Source: Leptolyngbya sp. PCC 7375 (GTDB lineage: Bacteria > Cyanobacteriota > Cyanobacteriia > Phormidesmidales > Phormidesmidaceae). Taken from it: 64,000 bases of DNA. This document shows positions 1 to 7,125 of the stretch, piece after piece. The notes below the pieces were generated by a model that searched no databases, was not told where the DNA came from, and worked only from the letters and a program-made list of their open reading frames with translations. Where the stretch lies: contig NZ_JH993797.1 of NCBI RefSeq assembly GCF_000316115.1, forward strand, positions 434,001 to 498,000, read 5' to 3'. Made by a program: the position numbers and the translations under genes. The stretch's first letter is position 1. Every line of letters begins with the position of its first letter.

Positions 1-470
1 GGCTCAAGCGCCGTGAGACAACTCCCTTTGACAGTGTTGAATCCCAGAACTTTGCCGACCCAATCGAGGTAGCTTACAATCTTGTTGCCGCCGCAGATGC
101 CTTGGGTAACAATGCTAGTGAAGGTCTTCCCGAAGAAGCGTGGGCGATGGCAGATAAAGGCAAGCCTGTCGAGGAATATCTTCATGATGGCGGAGACCTG
201 GAACGCGTAGTTCGGAGATGCGAAGACCACGCCATCAGACGCCATCATTTTCTTGATGAGCACATCCCGGTCATCCTTCAAGGGACAGAACTCCTCACCC
301 TTCTCAAAGCACAGCTTACAACCTCTACAAGTTCCAAGTTGATAATCGCTGAGGGCGACGATCTCGCACTCAACATCACCTAGCGATTGCAGGTGATCCA
401 TGAATTTGCGGACGGCGTTGTATGTGTGCTTCTTTCGGGCGCTTCCAACGAACGCAGTGACTCTCTTCAT
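1..470 (-). CDS. Flavodoxin-like NAD(P)H-dependent FMN reductase, 3' end beyond window
   Basis: Reverse-strand reading frame open from the ATG at 470 to the window edge, about 156 codons seen. The protein starts MKRVTAFVGSARKK, the beta-strand plus phosphate-binding loop of the NADPH-dependent FMN reductase/flavodoxin fold. It continues with a GTCRGCKLCFEKGEEFC cysteine cluster, common in iron-sulfur or multimeric flavodoxin family members, and SPNYAFQVSAIMKIFLDR, the typical flavin-binding second loop. A good ribosome site (GGAGG) lies about 8 bases before the ATG. The role would be flavin-dependent reduction of an unknown substrate in the cytoplasm. It lies on the same strand as the cassette genes that follow and is separated from them by an attC-like site at 675-764, so it may itself be a cassette gene. 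The 3' end is not in the window. Confidence 0.8.
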   Translation of the reverse strand, partial: MKRVTAFVGSARKKHTYNAVRKFMDHLQSLGDVECEIVALSDYQLGTCRGCKLCFEKGEEFCPLKDDRDVLIKKMMASDGVVFASPNYAFQVSAIMKIFLDRLAFICHRPRFFGKTFTSIVTQGICGGNKIVSYLDWVGKVLGFNTVKGSCLTALE

Positions 471-674
471 GGGCTGACCTCCACAATCTCTCTCCATGCC
501 TATAATTTCATCGAGTTGAGCGGCGCACTCAGAGACAAAAATATACCTCCTTCTTACATTTTGATCCTGGAACAAAAAGGTGAGGATTTTGTGAGGAAGG
601 TAAAGCAACTGGCAGGATCTTGGCTAGATCAAGTCAATGATGGGAAATAGATTTTTACAGCAATTGTCGGTGCC
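471..674. other. Leader between attC-like site and reductase; possible gene relic on plus strand
   Basis: About 200 bases with no complete gene. On the plus strand a frame open to the stop at 648-650 reads like real protein from about 515 on (ELSGALRDKNIPPSYILILE, then QKGEDFVRKVKQLAGSWLDQ), but its upstream part only mirrors the reductase gene. It may be the tail of a truncated gene, or chance. The family is not recognised. Confidence 0.3.
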
Positions 675-764
675 GCATAACGTCCAGCGTAACCGGGCAG
701 CGACGTTACGCGTTGATTTCAGATTCCGCCGGATTCGCCGCTCCGGTTCACGCAATTGTTAGCT
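675..764 (-). repeat. attC-like integron recombination site downstream of hydrolase gene
   Basis: Read on the minus strand, it begins with AGCTAAC (R''-like, 758-764), which contains the hydrolase stop codon, and ends with GTTATGC (R'-like, 675-681). Between them GCGTGAACCGGAGCG pairs with CGCTGCCCGGTTACGC, leaving an unpaired G on the first arm. Such unpaired bases are the strand-selection hallmark of attC sites. Length is 90 bp, within the normal attC range. The stop codon inside R'' is typical of cassette genes. Confidence 0.72.
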
Positions 765-1628
765 TGAGTCGTCCATCACCTCAGAGACCACTTTCGAAAC
801 GATCTGCAAGACTTCCGGTTCCAGAAGGATGTCGTGCCCCTTGTCACCAACTCGCACGACATCAACTGTTTTTCCCGCATCTTCGAGCAACGCGGCGTAC
901 TGCAATCCAAGCTCCGGCGGCGTCACATCGTCAGCTTCGCCAATGATAAGTCTTATCTTAAGAGCATCGGAGATCTGATCGATGCCTTGCAACACGGATA
1001 AGGAATCAATGTCGCCCTTGAACGCATCAGACCCGGTTTTCGTGAACATGTGTCGTCGCCAATGATTCACATCGCCCGGAAACGAAACAAGAACCACTGC
1101 ATGAATCAGAGAGTGATGTCGTGCGACAATGTTCGCCGCAATGGCAGCGCCGCCCGAATGTCCGATCAAGACAACTTTGCGAGCATCTGTCGTTTCGCCT
1201 AAGGTCTCAATAGCCTCGGCGATCGCATCGGTATTCTTTGCATTCCAATTGTCACCAACGGAGTTGCCCCGTTCACCATCGGAGATGTTGCCGGTCGGAT
1301 CCTCGTACCCGGGACGAAGTAACGCGACGGTCACGACGTCGTCGTTGGTCTGGGCAATTTGGCTCGCCATTACGTACTGATACTCAGGTCGATTTCGGGG
1401 GGCATCACCGTGAAGAACAACACAAAGCACCGGTCGACTATCCACGTTGGCGCTCTGAAAACGCAGTCCGAAGAGCCGATATTGTCCCCCTTGCACCGTA
1501 AAAGATTCCGCTCCCTCAAAATGTGAACTAGCTCTGTTTGTCGAGTTGGTTTCCCGCGTTGGTGTCGAACCGTTGCACCCAATCACTAAGGTCAACGAAA
1601 TCAACAACGGTACAATTGTTCGTTTCAC
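759..1628 (-). CDS. Alpha/beta-hydrolase lipoprotein (cassette gene)
   Basis: 289 residues from a GTG start. The N-terminus MKRTIVPLLISLTLVIGC is a lipoprotein signal peptide with lipobox LVIGC, so the mature protein should be lipid-anchored outside the cytoplasmic membrane. The hydrolase fold shows a beta-strand VLCVVLHGD, the nucleophile elbow VVLIGHSGGAA (catalytic Ser near residue 158), an acid in IIGEADDVTPPE and a catalytic His in GDKGHDILLEP. This gives an esterase or serine peptidase-like hydrolase of unknown substrate. The gene lies between two attC-like sites in the same orientation, its start 21 bases after one and its stop inside the next, as expected of an integron cassette. Base composition is richer in G+C than the neighbouring cassette genes, suggesting a separate origin. 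Confidence 0.82.
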   Translation of the reverse strand: MKRTIVPLLISLTLVIGCNGSTPTRETNSTNRASSHFEGAESFTVQGGQYRLFGLRFQSANVDSRPVLCVVLHGDAPRNRPEYQYVMASQIAQTNDDVVTVALLRPGYEDPTGNISDGERGNSVGDNWNAKNTDAIAEAIETLGETTDARKVVLIGHSGGAAIAANIVARHHSLIHAVVLVSFPGDVNHWRRHMFTKTGSDAFKGDIDSLSVLQGIDQISDALKIRLIIGEADDVTPPELGLQYAALLEDAGKTVDVVRVGDKGHDILLEPEVLQIVSKVVSEVMDDSS

Positions 1629-1649
1629 TGTGACCGACTTTGGCCTTCA

Positions 1650-1778
1650 GGCTAACGTGAAGTTGAGCGGCGGCCAATAGTTTTGTATCGATGCCTGGAT
1701 TATAAATTCCGTCCGCTCCTGCGCAGGGTTAGGCGGCAGGAACCAGTGGCATTGTCCGCTTCAAGGACTATGTTAGCT
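1650..1778 (-). repeat. attC-like site between AbiTii-like gene and hydrolase gene
   Basis: On the minus strand, AGCTAAC (1772-1778, containing the TAA stop of the upstream gene) opens the site and GTTAGCC (1650-1656) closes it, 129 bp in all, similar to long Vibrio-type sites. TTGAAGCGG in the first arm pairs with CCGCTCAA in the second, with one extra A on the first arm. Inside lies a second perfect RYYYAAC box (GCCTAAC, 1728-1734) followed by GAGCGG, which also pairs with CCGCTC. The site may therefore be a fusion of two attC sites left by loss of a cassette. Confidence 0.65.
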
Positions 1779-2774
1779 ATTATCACTAGCTTGCATCGCA
1801 TATGTTGCAACTTCACCAATAAATAGATACGTATGGATTACTGCAAGGCGAGCCTCTTCAGGAGTAACATCAATATGAACTCCCTTACATGTCTTTTCGT
1901 AAATAATATCTAGCCGAGAGGCGAGGTGACTGAGCTCTGTTTCAAGTAATGTGTAAGTACCTCTGCTTTCACCCAAACCTGCAAGATAGGCAAGTAAACG
2001 ATTCTTATATTGATCAACACCAACCTTTCTTGTTTTCCCACTGCGATCTTCCCACACTTCCTTCTGCGCAGGGAAAACGGAATCAGCTATATCCATGAGT
2101 AGACGCCTACATGAAGTAAGAGCAGCAGAACGAGATTCTTCAGTGCCGTCGACCATTCTCTCATTTATAGCAACTAACTTTTCCGCAGCCTTAGGGCAAT
2201 GCGATCTAACAAATGCATCCACCACATTTCTTGCGCCATCAAATATATCCTCAGCTATATCTCCTAACTCGACGGCGAGATAAGTGTCAGTTGCGTAATT
2301 ATGTATGGCCGATTTTAGTGATGAGAAAAGGGCTTTTGTAGAAGCATAGGTTTTCTTTTGGTTTGCTTGCACTTTCAACTGTGTGGCCAGTAATGCTTCT
2401 GTTGCATGTGTCTCAGTAAAGTTAGTTGCTTTTGAGGTTGTGAATTTAGCAGTGCGAAGAGAAGTCAGATGAGCTTCTTCGCTTTCAGTATTGGCTTCTA
2501 TTTCAGGTAAACTTTTAATCTGGTATTTTGATGTCTTGGTATCTATTCTTCCACCAGAATTAGCGTACTTTAAGCAGCTACCGAGCTCAGAAAACGAAAA
2601 CTCTTCTGGATAACCTTTGGTCTCTAAATCTAGCCAAATCTGGGCATCTGTATCTCTCATCAAACGAGCAAGCCTTTTCGCTTTCATCAGAATAGGGTCA
2701 ATTGGCAACTTAGAATTTTCTAGGTCATCCAATAAGGATTCACTTAGCTTCCTTGCTTCATCGATTCTTTTCAC
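1773..2774 (-). CDS. AbiTii-like putative abortive-infection protein (cassette gene)
   Basis: 333 residues from a GTG start. The N-terminal region (MKRIDEARKLSESLLDDLEN, PILMKAKRLARLMRDTDAQI, WLDLETKGYPEEF) has the pattern of the AbiTii domain: short helices, an early cluster of Lys/Arg and a W-x-x-x-E-x-x-GYP turn. The C-terminal part (YEKTCKGVHIDVTPEEARLA, VIHTYLFIGEVA) resembles the helical tail found in many phage-defence and hypothetical proteins. No signal peptide or membrane segment is seen, so it should be cytoplasmic. The mode of action is unknown. It lies between attC-type boundaries in the array, in line with the known enrichment of anti-phage genes in integron cassettes. The family call is by eye and moderately sure; a defence role is inference. 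Confidence 0.6.
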   Translation of the reverse strand: MKRIDEARKLSESLLDDLENSKLPIDPILMKAKRLARLMRDTDAQIWLDLETKGYPEEFSFSELGSCLKYANSGGRIDTKTSKYQIKSLPEIEANTESEEAHLTSLRTAKFTTSKATNFTETHATEALLATQLKVQANQKKTYASTKALFSSLKSAIHNYATDTYLAVELGDIAEDIFDGARNVVDAFVRSHCPKAAEKLVAINERMVDGTEESRSAALTSCRRLLMDIADSVFPAQKEVWEDRSGKTRKVGVDQYKNRLLAYLAGLGESRGTYTLLETELSHLASRLDIIYEKTCKGVHIDVTPEEARLAVIHTYLFIGEVATYAMQASDNS

Positions 2775-2802
2775 TCAGGTACTCCAATGTGTATTTGAAG
2801 AT

Positions 2803-2828
2803 GGCTAACGTCGAAGTTGTACGGCGTC
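2803..2828 (-). repeat. attC-like half site (L'-R' arm)
   Basis: On the minus strand this reads CGTACAACTTCGAC followed by GTTAGCC, closely like the right arm of the site at 1650-1656 (CTCAACTTCAC then GTTAGCC). It lies 28 bases upstream of the AbiTii-like start. I could not find a convincing matching left arm downstream of the 2929-3642 gene, so the attC here is degenerate or truncated. Confidence 0.45.
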
Positions 2829-2928
2829 AGATTGCCTTGAACTGTTACAGAGGATTTATAGACTATCTACACCGACGCGGTCCTCGGTTGCTGGCCATCT
2901 TAGAAAACTACATGTTTTCTTGACTGAC

Positions 2929-3642
2929 TTATTTAGCCATTTTATTAGCTCCATATCGTTCCCTTGCAATTAATTTTTGACTGCTTTGTTCTGTTATTGG
3001 CGATGTGTAAATTGATTTATATCCTGTTTCTTCACCCTTCAAGTGAAGCTCTCTAGCTAAGTGGTCTAATGTTTCATCCACTATTTCTGCAAGAGTATGA
3101 ACTGCATATTCATTGAATTTTCCCCATTCGGTAATTCTCTTTTCTTCCGAACGCTGTTTCCTCATCAAAAGGTACAGCCGTTGATCGAGTGGCAACAGTT
3201 GCTCGTAATATAACTTTTTAAGTTCTTCATAGATTTCAGCTCTTGTTAGACGTAGTGACTTACTGATTTCAGCACGAATTTTGGCGAATAATACGCCCGT
3301 TTTTTCTTCATACTCGTCTACAGCAGCAGTGTAGAGCTTCGGCTGTTCAAATGAATCATAATACGATACTTCTATGGCAAGCAACTGATATTCCCACAGT
3401 AAGCTTGCAAGATTTTCAAGAAGATGAACCTGAGCATCAATAATTTTACTTTGTCTTAAAAGTGAAGCTTCATATTGTTTTTGTTCTTTCAGTCTTGAAT
3501 ACTCCACTTCTTTTTGTTTCTGAGATCTCCTGCTATCAATGATCTTGAGAATATAGGGTACGAGAAAGCCAGTTATAGCAGCAGTCAAAACTAAAAGGAT
3601 AGTATTTTCTAGAAAATCTTGACTAAAATTCATATGACTCAC
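2929..3642 (-). CDS. Membrane-anchored coiled-coil protein of unknown function (cassette gene)
   Basis: 237 residues. One hydrophobic segment (ENTILLVLTAAITGFLVPYI, about residues 12-32) is followed by a long charged helical region rich in Lys, Glu and Gln (SRRSQKQKEVEYSRLKEQKQ), probably a coiled coil, then mostly helical sequence. The layout suggests an N-terminal membrane anchor with a cytoplasmic helical body. No catalytic motif is seen and no family is recognised. The gene is AT-rich and lies in the cassette array, downstream of the attC site at 3721-3807 on the same strand. Single-pass membrane proteins with a helical body are frequent among cassette and defence genes, but no function can be assigned. 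Confidence 0.7.
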   Translation of the reverse strand: MSHMNFSQDFLENTILLVLTAAITGFLVPYILKIIDSRRSQKQKEVEYSRLKEQKQYEASLLRQSKIIDAQVHLLENLASLLWEYQLLAIEVSYYDSFEQPKLYTAAVDEYEEKTGVLFAKIRAEISKSLRLTRAEIYEELKKLYYEQLLPLDQRLYLLMRKQRSEEKRITEWGKFNEYAVHTLAEIVDETLDHLARELHLKGEETGYKSIYTSPITEQSSQKLIARERYGANKMAK

Positions 3643-3720
3643 TGTTTTTTGAATTGCTTAACTTTCTTTCATAACGTCGAGGGCTAACTCTTAGGTTGCC
3701 AATATACTGTCAGAGTTGCG

Positions 3721-3807
3721 GGCTAACGATTATAGTTGAGCCGCGAACGCCGCTTAGTCAGCGTCGTCGGGCTAACCGCGTTCGTCGGCTCCAACGAGTT
3801 GTTAAGT
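3721..3807 (-). repeat. attC-like site, copy 1
   Basis: On the minus strand, ACTTAAC (3801-3807, a perfect RYYYAAC box) leads and GTTAGCC (3721-3727) closes. The left arm GTTGGAGCCGACGAACGC pairs with the right arm GCGTTCGCGGCTCAAC over some 16 pairs, leaving two unpaired bases on the left arm. This is one of the best folded attC candidates in the window, 87 bp long. Confidence 0.78.
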
Positions 3808-4095
3808 CGTAGCGGGGATAACTCTCTTTTAGGCTTCCCAAGCACTAACAGATAACTGATATATAATACTTTTAGCCTCCTAGATAACATTTTTATCCGC
3901 TGCCGATTTAACGATTATAGTTGAGCCGCGAACGCCGCTTAGTCAGCGTCGTCGGGCTAACCGCGTTCGTCGGCTCCAACGAGTTGTTAAGTCGTAGCGG
4001 GGATAACTCTCTTTTAGGCTTCCCAAGCACTAACAGATAACTGATATATAATACTTTTAGCCTCCTAGATAACATTTTTATCCGCTGCCGATTTA
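3726..4095. repeat. Two tandem copies of a 185-bp cassette without a gene
   Basis: Bases 3726-3910 and 3911-4095 are the same 185-base unit; I see no difference by eye. Each unit runs from one R' crossover point to the next and contains one attC site plus about 100 bases with no open frame of note. On the minus strand that spacer holds an AGGAGG motif and an AT-rich TATTATATAT stretch, which could be promoter or translation signals for cassettes downstream. A third GTTAAAT box on the minus strand (4091-4097) marks the outer end. Exact tandem cassette copies are expected products of integron recombination. Confidence 0.85.
3906..3992 (-). repeat. attC-like site, copy 2
   Basis: Identical to copy 1 through the folded arms. 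Here the closing R' box on the minus strand is GTTAAAT (3906-3912), a perfect GTTRRRY match, rather than GTTAGCC. That is expected if the R' box after the crossover belongs to the next cassette. Confidence 0.78.
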
Positions 4096-4102
4096 ACTAT
4101 TA

Positions 4103-4243
4103 TGTAGAGGGAAACTTTCTACCTATCCGCCCTATATGGGCGATTAGGTGGAAATATTTCTGCCTAAGATCCCAATGTGGGTGATTAGGTGGAAATATTT
4201 CTGCCTAATCTGTTGACATGACTGATTAGGTGGAAAATTTCAG
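4103..4243. repeat. 41-bp repeats with a 24-bp near-palindrome, about four copies
   Basis: The near-palindrome TTAGGTGGAAATATTTCTGC plus CTAA occurs intact at 4144-4167 and 4185-4208. A shortened copy lies at 4226-4243 and a diverged one at about 4105-4125. Copies are spaced 41 bases apart; the spacers differ. They abut the outer edge of the cassette array. The layout resembles protein-binding iterons or a regulatory array; no known element is recognised. The remaining bases to 4339 show nothing further. Confidence 0.7.
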
Positions 4244-4339
4244 TATATTTATCTCTTCTGTATTAGAACTAAGCTATTCAGGATTTATTTATTATTCGAA
4301 CGTTTGCTAGGTAGACATGCCTACACACAACATCAACAA

Positions 4340-5509
4340 TCATGCCTCCATTCCTTGAGTTAGCCGCATCCACATGGGTAGTTGGGTATCGCCACCGCCC
4401 TCAATGCGTTCCAGGGCTGTTGCCATCTCCACCCGCACATCAAATTCAGATTCTTGGGCCACGGCTTGCCGCAGGGCCTCAACCACCGTTTGATCGCCCA
4501 GCTCGGTCATAAATCGAGCTGCCCGCCAACGGACTAATTTAGACTCATCGGTTAGCGCCTCGGCCATCGTCGCCAGGGCACTGGCATTGCCAATATCACT
4601 CAGGGCATCCCCGGCGATCCGACGGACCATAGCTGAGGGATCCTGCCGCACCACACGACACAGGGGGGCAACCGCAATCTCTAGGGTACTGGCTCCCAAA
4701 AGGGCCGCTGCCCAACGGCGAATAGCGCTTTTCTCATCATCGAGCACTGCTACTACGGCGGCAAAGTTATCGGTAGTCACATCAAGCCGCTGTAGTGCCT
4801 TTAGCCGCTTTTTCCAGTCAGGATGGCTCAACTCAGCCACAAGCATCTGTTGCTGAGCCGCGTGGTCAAGGGATTGAGCTATGGCGCTAACGGCGGCGGC
4901 TTCAATGCGGGCCAGTTCTTCAGGGTCAAACAAACTATCGATTTCATCGGCCACCAGCTGAGCCACCTGCTCAGGCTCACCGGCTGGGGCCTGATAGGGT
5001 TCCCAGCGTCGTTCCATCACATAGTCAGCGCCCGTTTCACTGATGGCCCGTTGGAGTGCCTGGCTAAAGCGGTCGGGTAATGAAACTCGGGCCTGCTGTC
5101 CATCTGTTGCGGTGGCCTTGACCTGTATCGGAATGCCGCGAAACATCTGGACCGCCACTTCGAGCATGCCTAAATTTGAGCTGGTGGCCTGATTGTCAAC
5201 TGACTGTGTCGGTTCAGCTACCTGGGTCAGGAGCTTCGCATCTGCATTGTCGGCTATACCAATCGCCTTAGCTGCTTTTGCCAAAATGGATTGCCAGTCT
5301 GAGCTGCCTTGGCGGGTAAGGGTGATAAAGTCCTGGACTGCAAAGACAGACTTCACTCCCTCAATGGCGAGCAGTTGTTGAATTACTTCAGGGGTATCGG
5401 GTACGTTGCTGCCCTTGTTTAGGGTTAGGGCTTTGGGGCTAATGGTCCCATCCAGGTTGAGCTTGATGCAGTTGGGGCTGGGGGTGGTTTCGATGGAGAG
5501 CAGTTGCAT
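4340..5509 (-). CDS. Nfu N-terminal domain / HEAT-repeat protein (CvfC-like)
   Basis: 389 residues. The first ~90 residues (MQLLSIETTPSPNCIKLNLD, LLAIEGVKSVFAVQDFITLT) match the N-terminal domain of Nfu/NifU-like iron-sulfur scaffolds, but the catalytic CxxC domain of true Nfu proteins is missing. After an acidic linker, residues ~225-370 form HEAT-like repeats (HPDWKKRLKALQRLDV, DEKSAIRRWAAALLG, DPSAMVRRIAGDALSDIGN, DESKLVRWRAARFMTELGD). This Nfu_N plus HEAT layout is widespread in cyanobacteria, often annotated virulence factor or CvfC-like. A scaffold or protein-interaction role is likely and the true function is unknown. It stands alone, transcribed toward the cassette array. Confidence 0.8.
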   Translation of the reverse strand: MQLLSIETTPSPNCIKLNLDGTISPKALTLNKGSNVPDTPEVIQQLLAIEGVKSVFAVQDFITLTRQGSSDWQSILAKAAKAIGIADNADAKLLTQVAEPTQSVDNQATSSNLGMLEVAVQMFRGIPIQVKATATDGQQARVSLPDRFSQALQRAISETGADYVMERRWEPYQAPAGEPEQVAQLVADEIDSLFDPEELARIEAAAVSAIAQSLDHAAQQQMLVAELSHPDWKKRLKALQRLDVTTDNFAAVVAVLDDEKSAIRRWAAALLGASTLEIAVAPLCRVVRQDPSAMVRRIAGDALSDIGNASALATMAEALTDESKLVRWRAARFMTELGDQTVVEALRQAVAQESEFDVRVEMATALERIEGGGDTQLPMWMRLTQGMEA

Positions 5510-5675
5510 GGTCTTAATGGTACTGGGCTCAGTTAACCATATTAAATGTATCGATGAAGACCACGGGGTTGCTAGCCTAGATCATCAGCGAGATAGTGAA
5601 TGGCTAAATCTTTTATCACAGTAGATATAGGTCTGACTGGGCCTGTCATGTTTGGTGAGAATAAAACACTCCGAG

Positions 5676-6071
5676 CTACTGACTGACCCGAAACACATGA
5701 CCATCGGGATGTCTTAGGTGACATTCCCTGGCTTTCCAAGGCATATCTTCGGGAGGAAAAACAACTTCAATCCCGTTCTCAATAGCAAGGGCATAAACCT
5801 GATCCACATTCTCCACCCAAATGGACATCCAGGCCCCTTTGTCTTGGGTTTCATCACCACCAGGGCCGAATGTACTTGAGTTGTTGCCTTTACCACGGCC
5901 ACCCTGACCATCCTGACATAGAAAAATCTCACATTCTCCAGAACCCACGGCTCCAAATCCAGGGGGATCACCCCAATCCCAGAGCTTCTGCCAACCCAAT
6001 TTCTCAAACCAGCCAAAACTTTCCTGTAGACTCGAAACATTCAGAATGGGGGTGATTACTTTAGCTTTCAT
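5676..6071 (-). CDS. VOC-superfamily protein (glyoxalase/bleomycin-resistance-like)
   Basis: 131 residues, a single VOC unit. It starts MKAKVITPILNVSSLQESFG with the first beta-alpha-beta motif and ends with HLRHPDGHVFRVSQ, the typical HPDG-xxF strand. An internal segment WMSIWVENVDQVYALAIENG is the second beta-alpha-beta repeat. The metal and substrate residues cannot be judged without alignment. Members bind or modify small molecules such as antibiotics or methylglyoxal adducts. The gene is monocistronic, with a clear ATG. Confidence 0.8.
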   Translation of the reverse strand: MKAKVITPILNVSSLQESFGWFEKLGWQKLWDWGDPPGFGAVGSGECEIFLCQDGQGGRGKGNNSSTFGPGGDETQDKGAWMSIWVENVDQVYALAIENGIEVVFPPEDMPWKARECHLRHPDGHVFRVSQ

Positions 6072-6318
6072 ATCCTCAGTTTCTGTGATTTTAAGTCGGT
6101 GCTAAGCGATCGGCACTAATCGACACGACAAAGAGCGATAGTTAGCCCAGCCCATGATTCAACACCCAGTGGCTCATTAAAAACCGGACCTCTAGATCTT
6201 AGTATAGTAAACTTGTACTATGGCAACTTGCTTTACATAATTTATATGGCATTAGCAAGCCGATTACCTTAATGGTTTGCAGGCATGACGAGCCCATAGG
6301 GGCCATCCCTGAGCAACA

Positions 6319-7125
6319 TTAGTATTGTGAGACCGAGACCTTACGTCCAATTGGAATACACAGAGGTGTGCCGGCGACCGGATCGCTGACAATCTGACAA
6401 TCAAGACCAAACACATCTCTCACCAATGTTTCGGTCATCACCTGGTGAGGTTTCCCTTGGGCACATACCTGGCCTGCTTTGATGGCGATGATGTGATCAC
6501 CGTAACGACAGGCCTGATTGAGTTCATGCAACACCATAACAATGGTGCGCCCTTCTTGCTGGTTGAGGTCATAGAGCAAATCTAACACCTCTATCTGATG
6601 GGCTAAGTCGAGAAAGGTCGTGGGTTCATCCAATAGTAAAATCTGGGTATTTTGCGCTAAGGTCATGGCAATCCAGGCACGCTGGCGCTGTCCTCCAGAA
6701 AGACTGTCCACGGGTCTTTCTGCAAATTCCTGGAGTTCTGTTATTGCCAAGGCTGCTTCGACTTCTTTTTCATCGTCTTGGCTCCATTGCTGTAGCCAGC
6801 TCTGGTGGGGGTAGCGCCCCTGGGCTACGAGTTCTCGTACCGTCAATCCTTCTGGCGCAGTAGGTCCTTGGGGCAATAGTCCCAACTGTTGCGCCACTAC
6901 TTTAGTAGGCAGTTTGAAAATGGAAGTGCTATCTAGATAGACAATTCCCTGCTGTGGTTTGAGCAGTCGCCCCAACCCTTTAAGTAACGTGGATTTGCCA
7001 CAGCCATTGGGTCCCACGAGAACTGTAATTTTGCTTGAGGGAATGGCCAGGTCCAACCCCTCAATAATAGGTTTGCCATCATAGGCCAGGGTTAGTTTGC
7101 GGGTGGTGAGAGCGGGATCTGTCAT
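6319..7125 (-). CDS. Ferric-siderophore ABC transporter, ATP-binding protein (FecE/FhuC type)
   Basis: 268 residues. The Walker A motif GPNGCGKST (near residue 38), a Q-loop at LGLLPQGP, the ABC signature LSGGQRQR, Walker [21 protein letters not shown] and the switch histidine in MVLHELNQA are all intact. The [12 protein letters not shown] sequence after Walker B is characteristic of the FecE/FhuC/BtuD import group. It powers uptake of an iron chelate across the inner membrane through the two FecCD-type permeases encoded just upstream; its start overlaps the stop of the first of these by 4 bases, implying translational coupling. Confidence 0.93.
   Translation of the reverse strand: MTDPALTTRKLTLAYDGKPIIEGLDLAIPSSKITVLVGPNGCGKSTLLKGLGRLLKPQQGIVYLDSTSIFKLPTKVVAQQLGLLPQGPTAPEGLTVRELVAQGRYPHQSWLQQWSQDDEKEVEAALAITELQEFAERPVDSLSGGQRQRAWIAMTLAQNTQILLLDEPTTFLDLAHQIEVLDLLYDLNQQEGRTIVMVLHELNQACRYGDHIIAIKAGQVCAQGKPHQVMTETLVRDVFGLDCQIVSDPVAGTPLCIPIGRKVSVSQY

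Noticed and set aside
713..946. Plus-strand open frame of 77 codons
   Set aside because: It is the shadow of the hydrolase gene and the attC-like site, with a low-complexity, protein-unlike sequence.
4103..4243. CRISPR array
   Set aside because: Too few units, the short spacers are partly similar, and there are no cas genes nearby.
5714..6040. Second minus-strand frame of 108 codons inside the VOC gene
   Set aside because: It runs in another frame of the same region; the VOC frame has clear family motifs, this one none.
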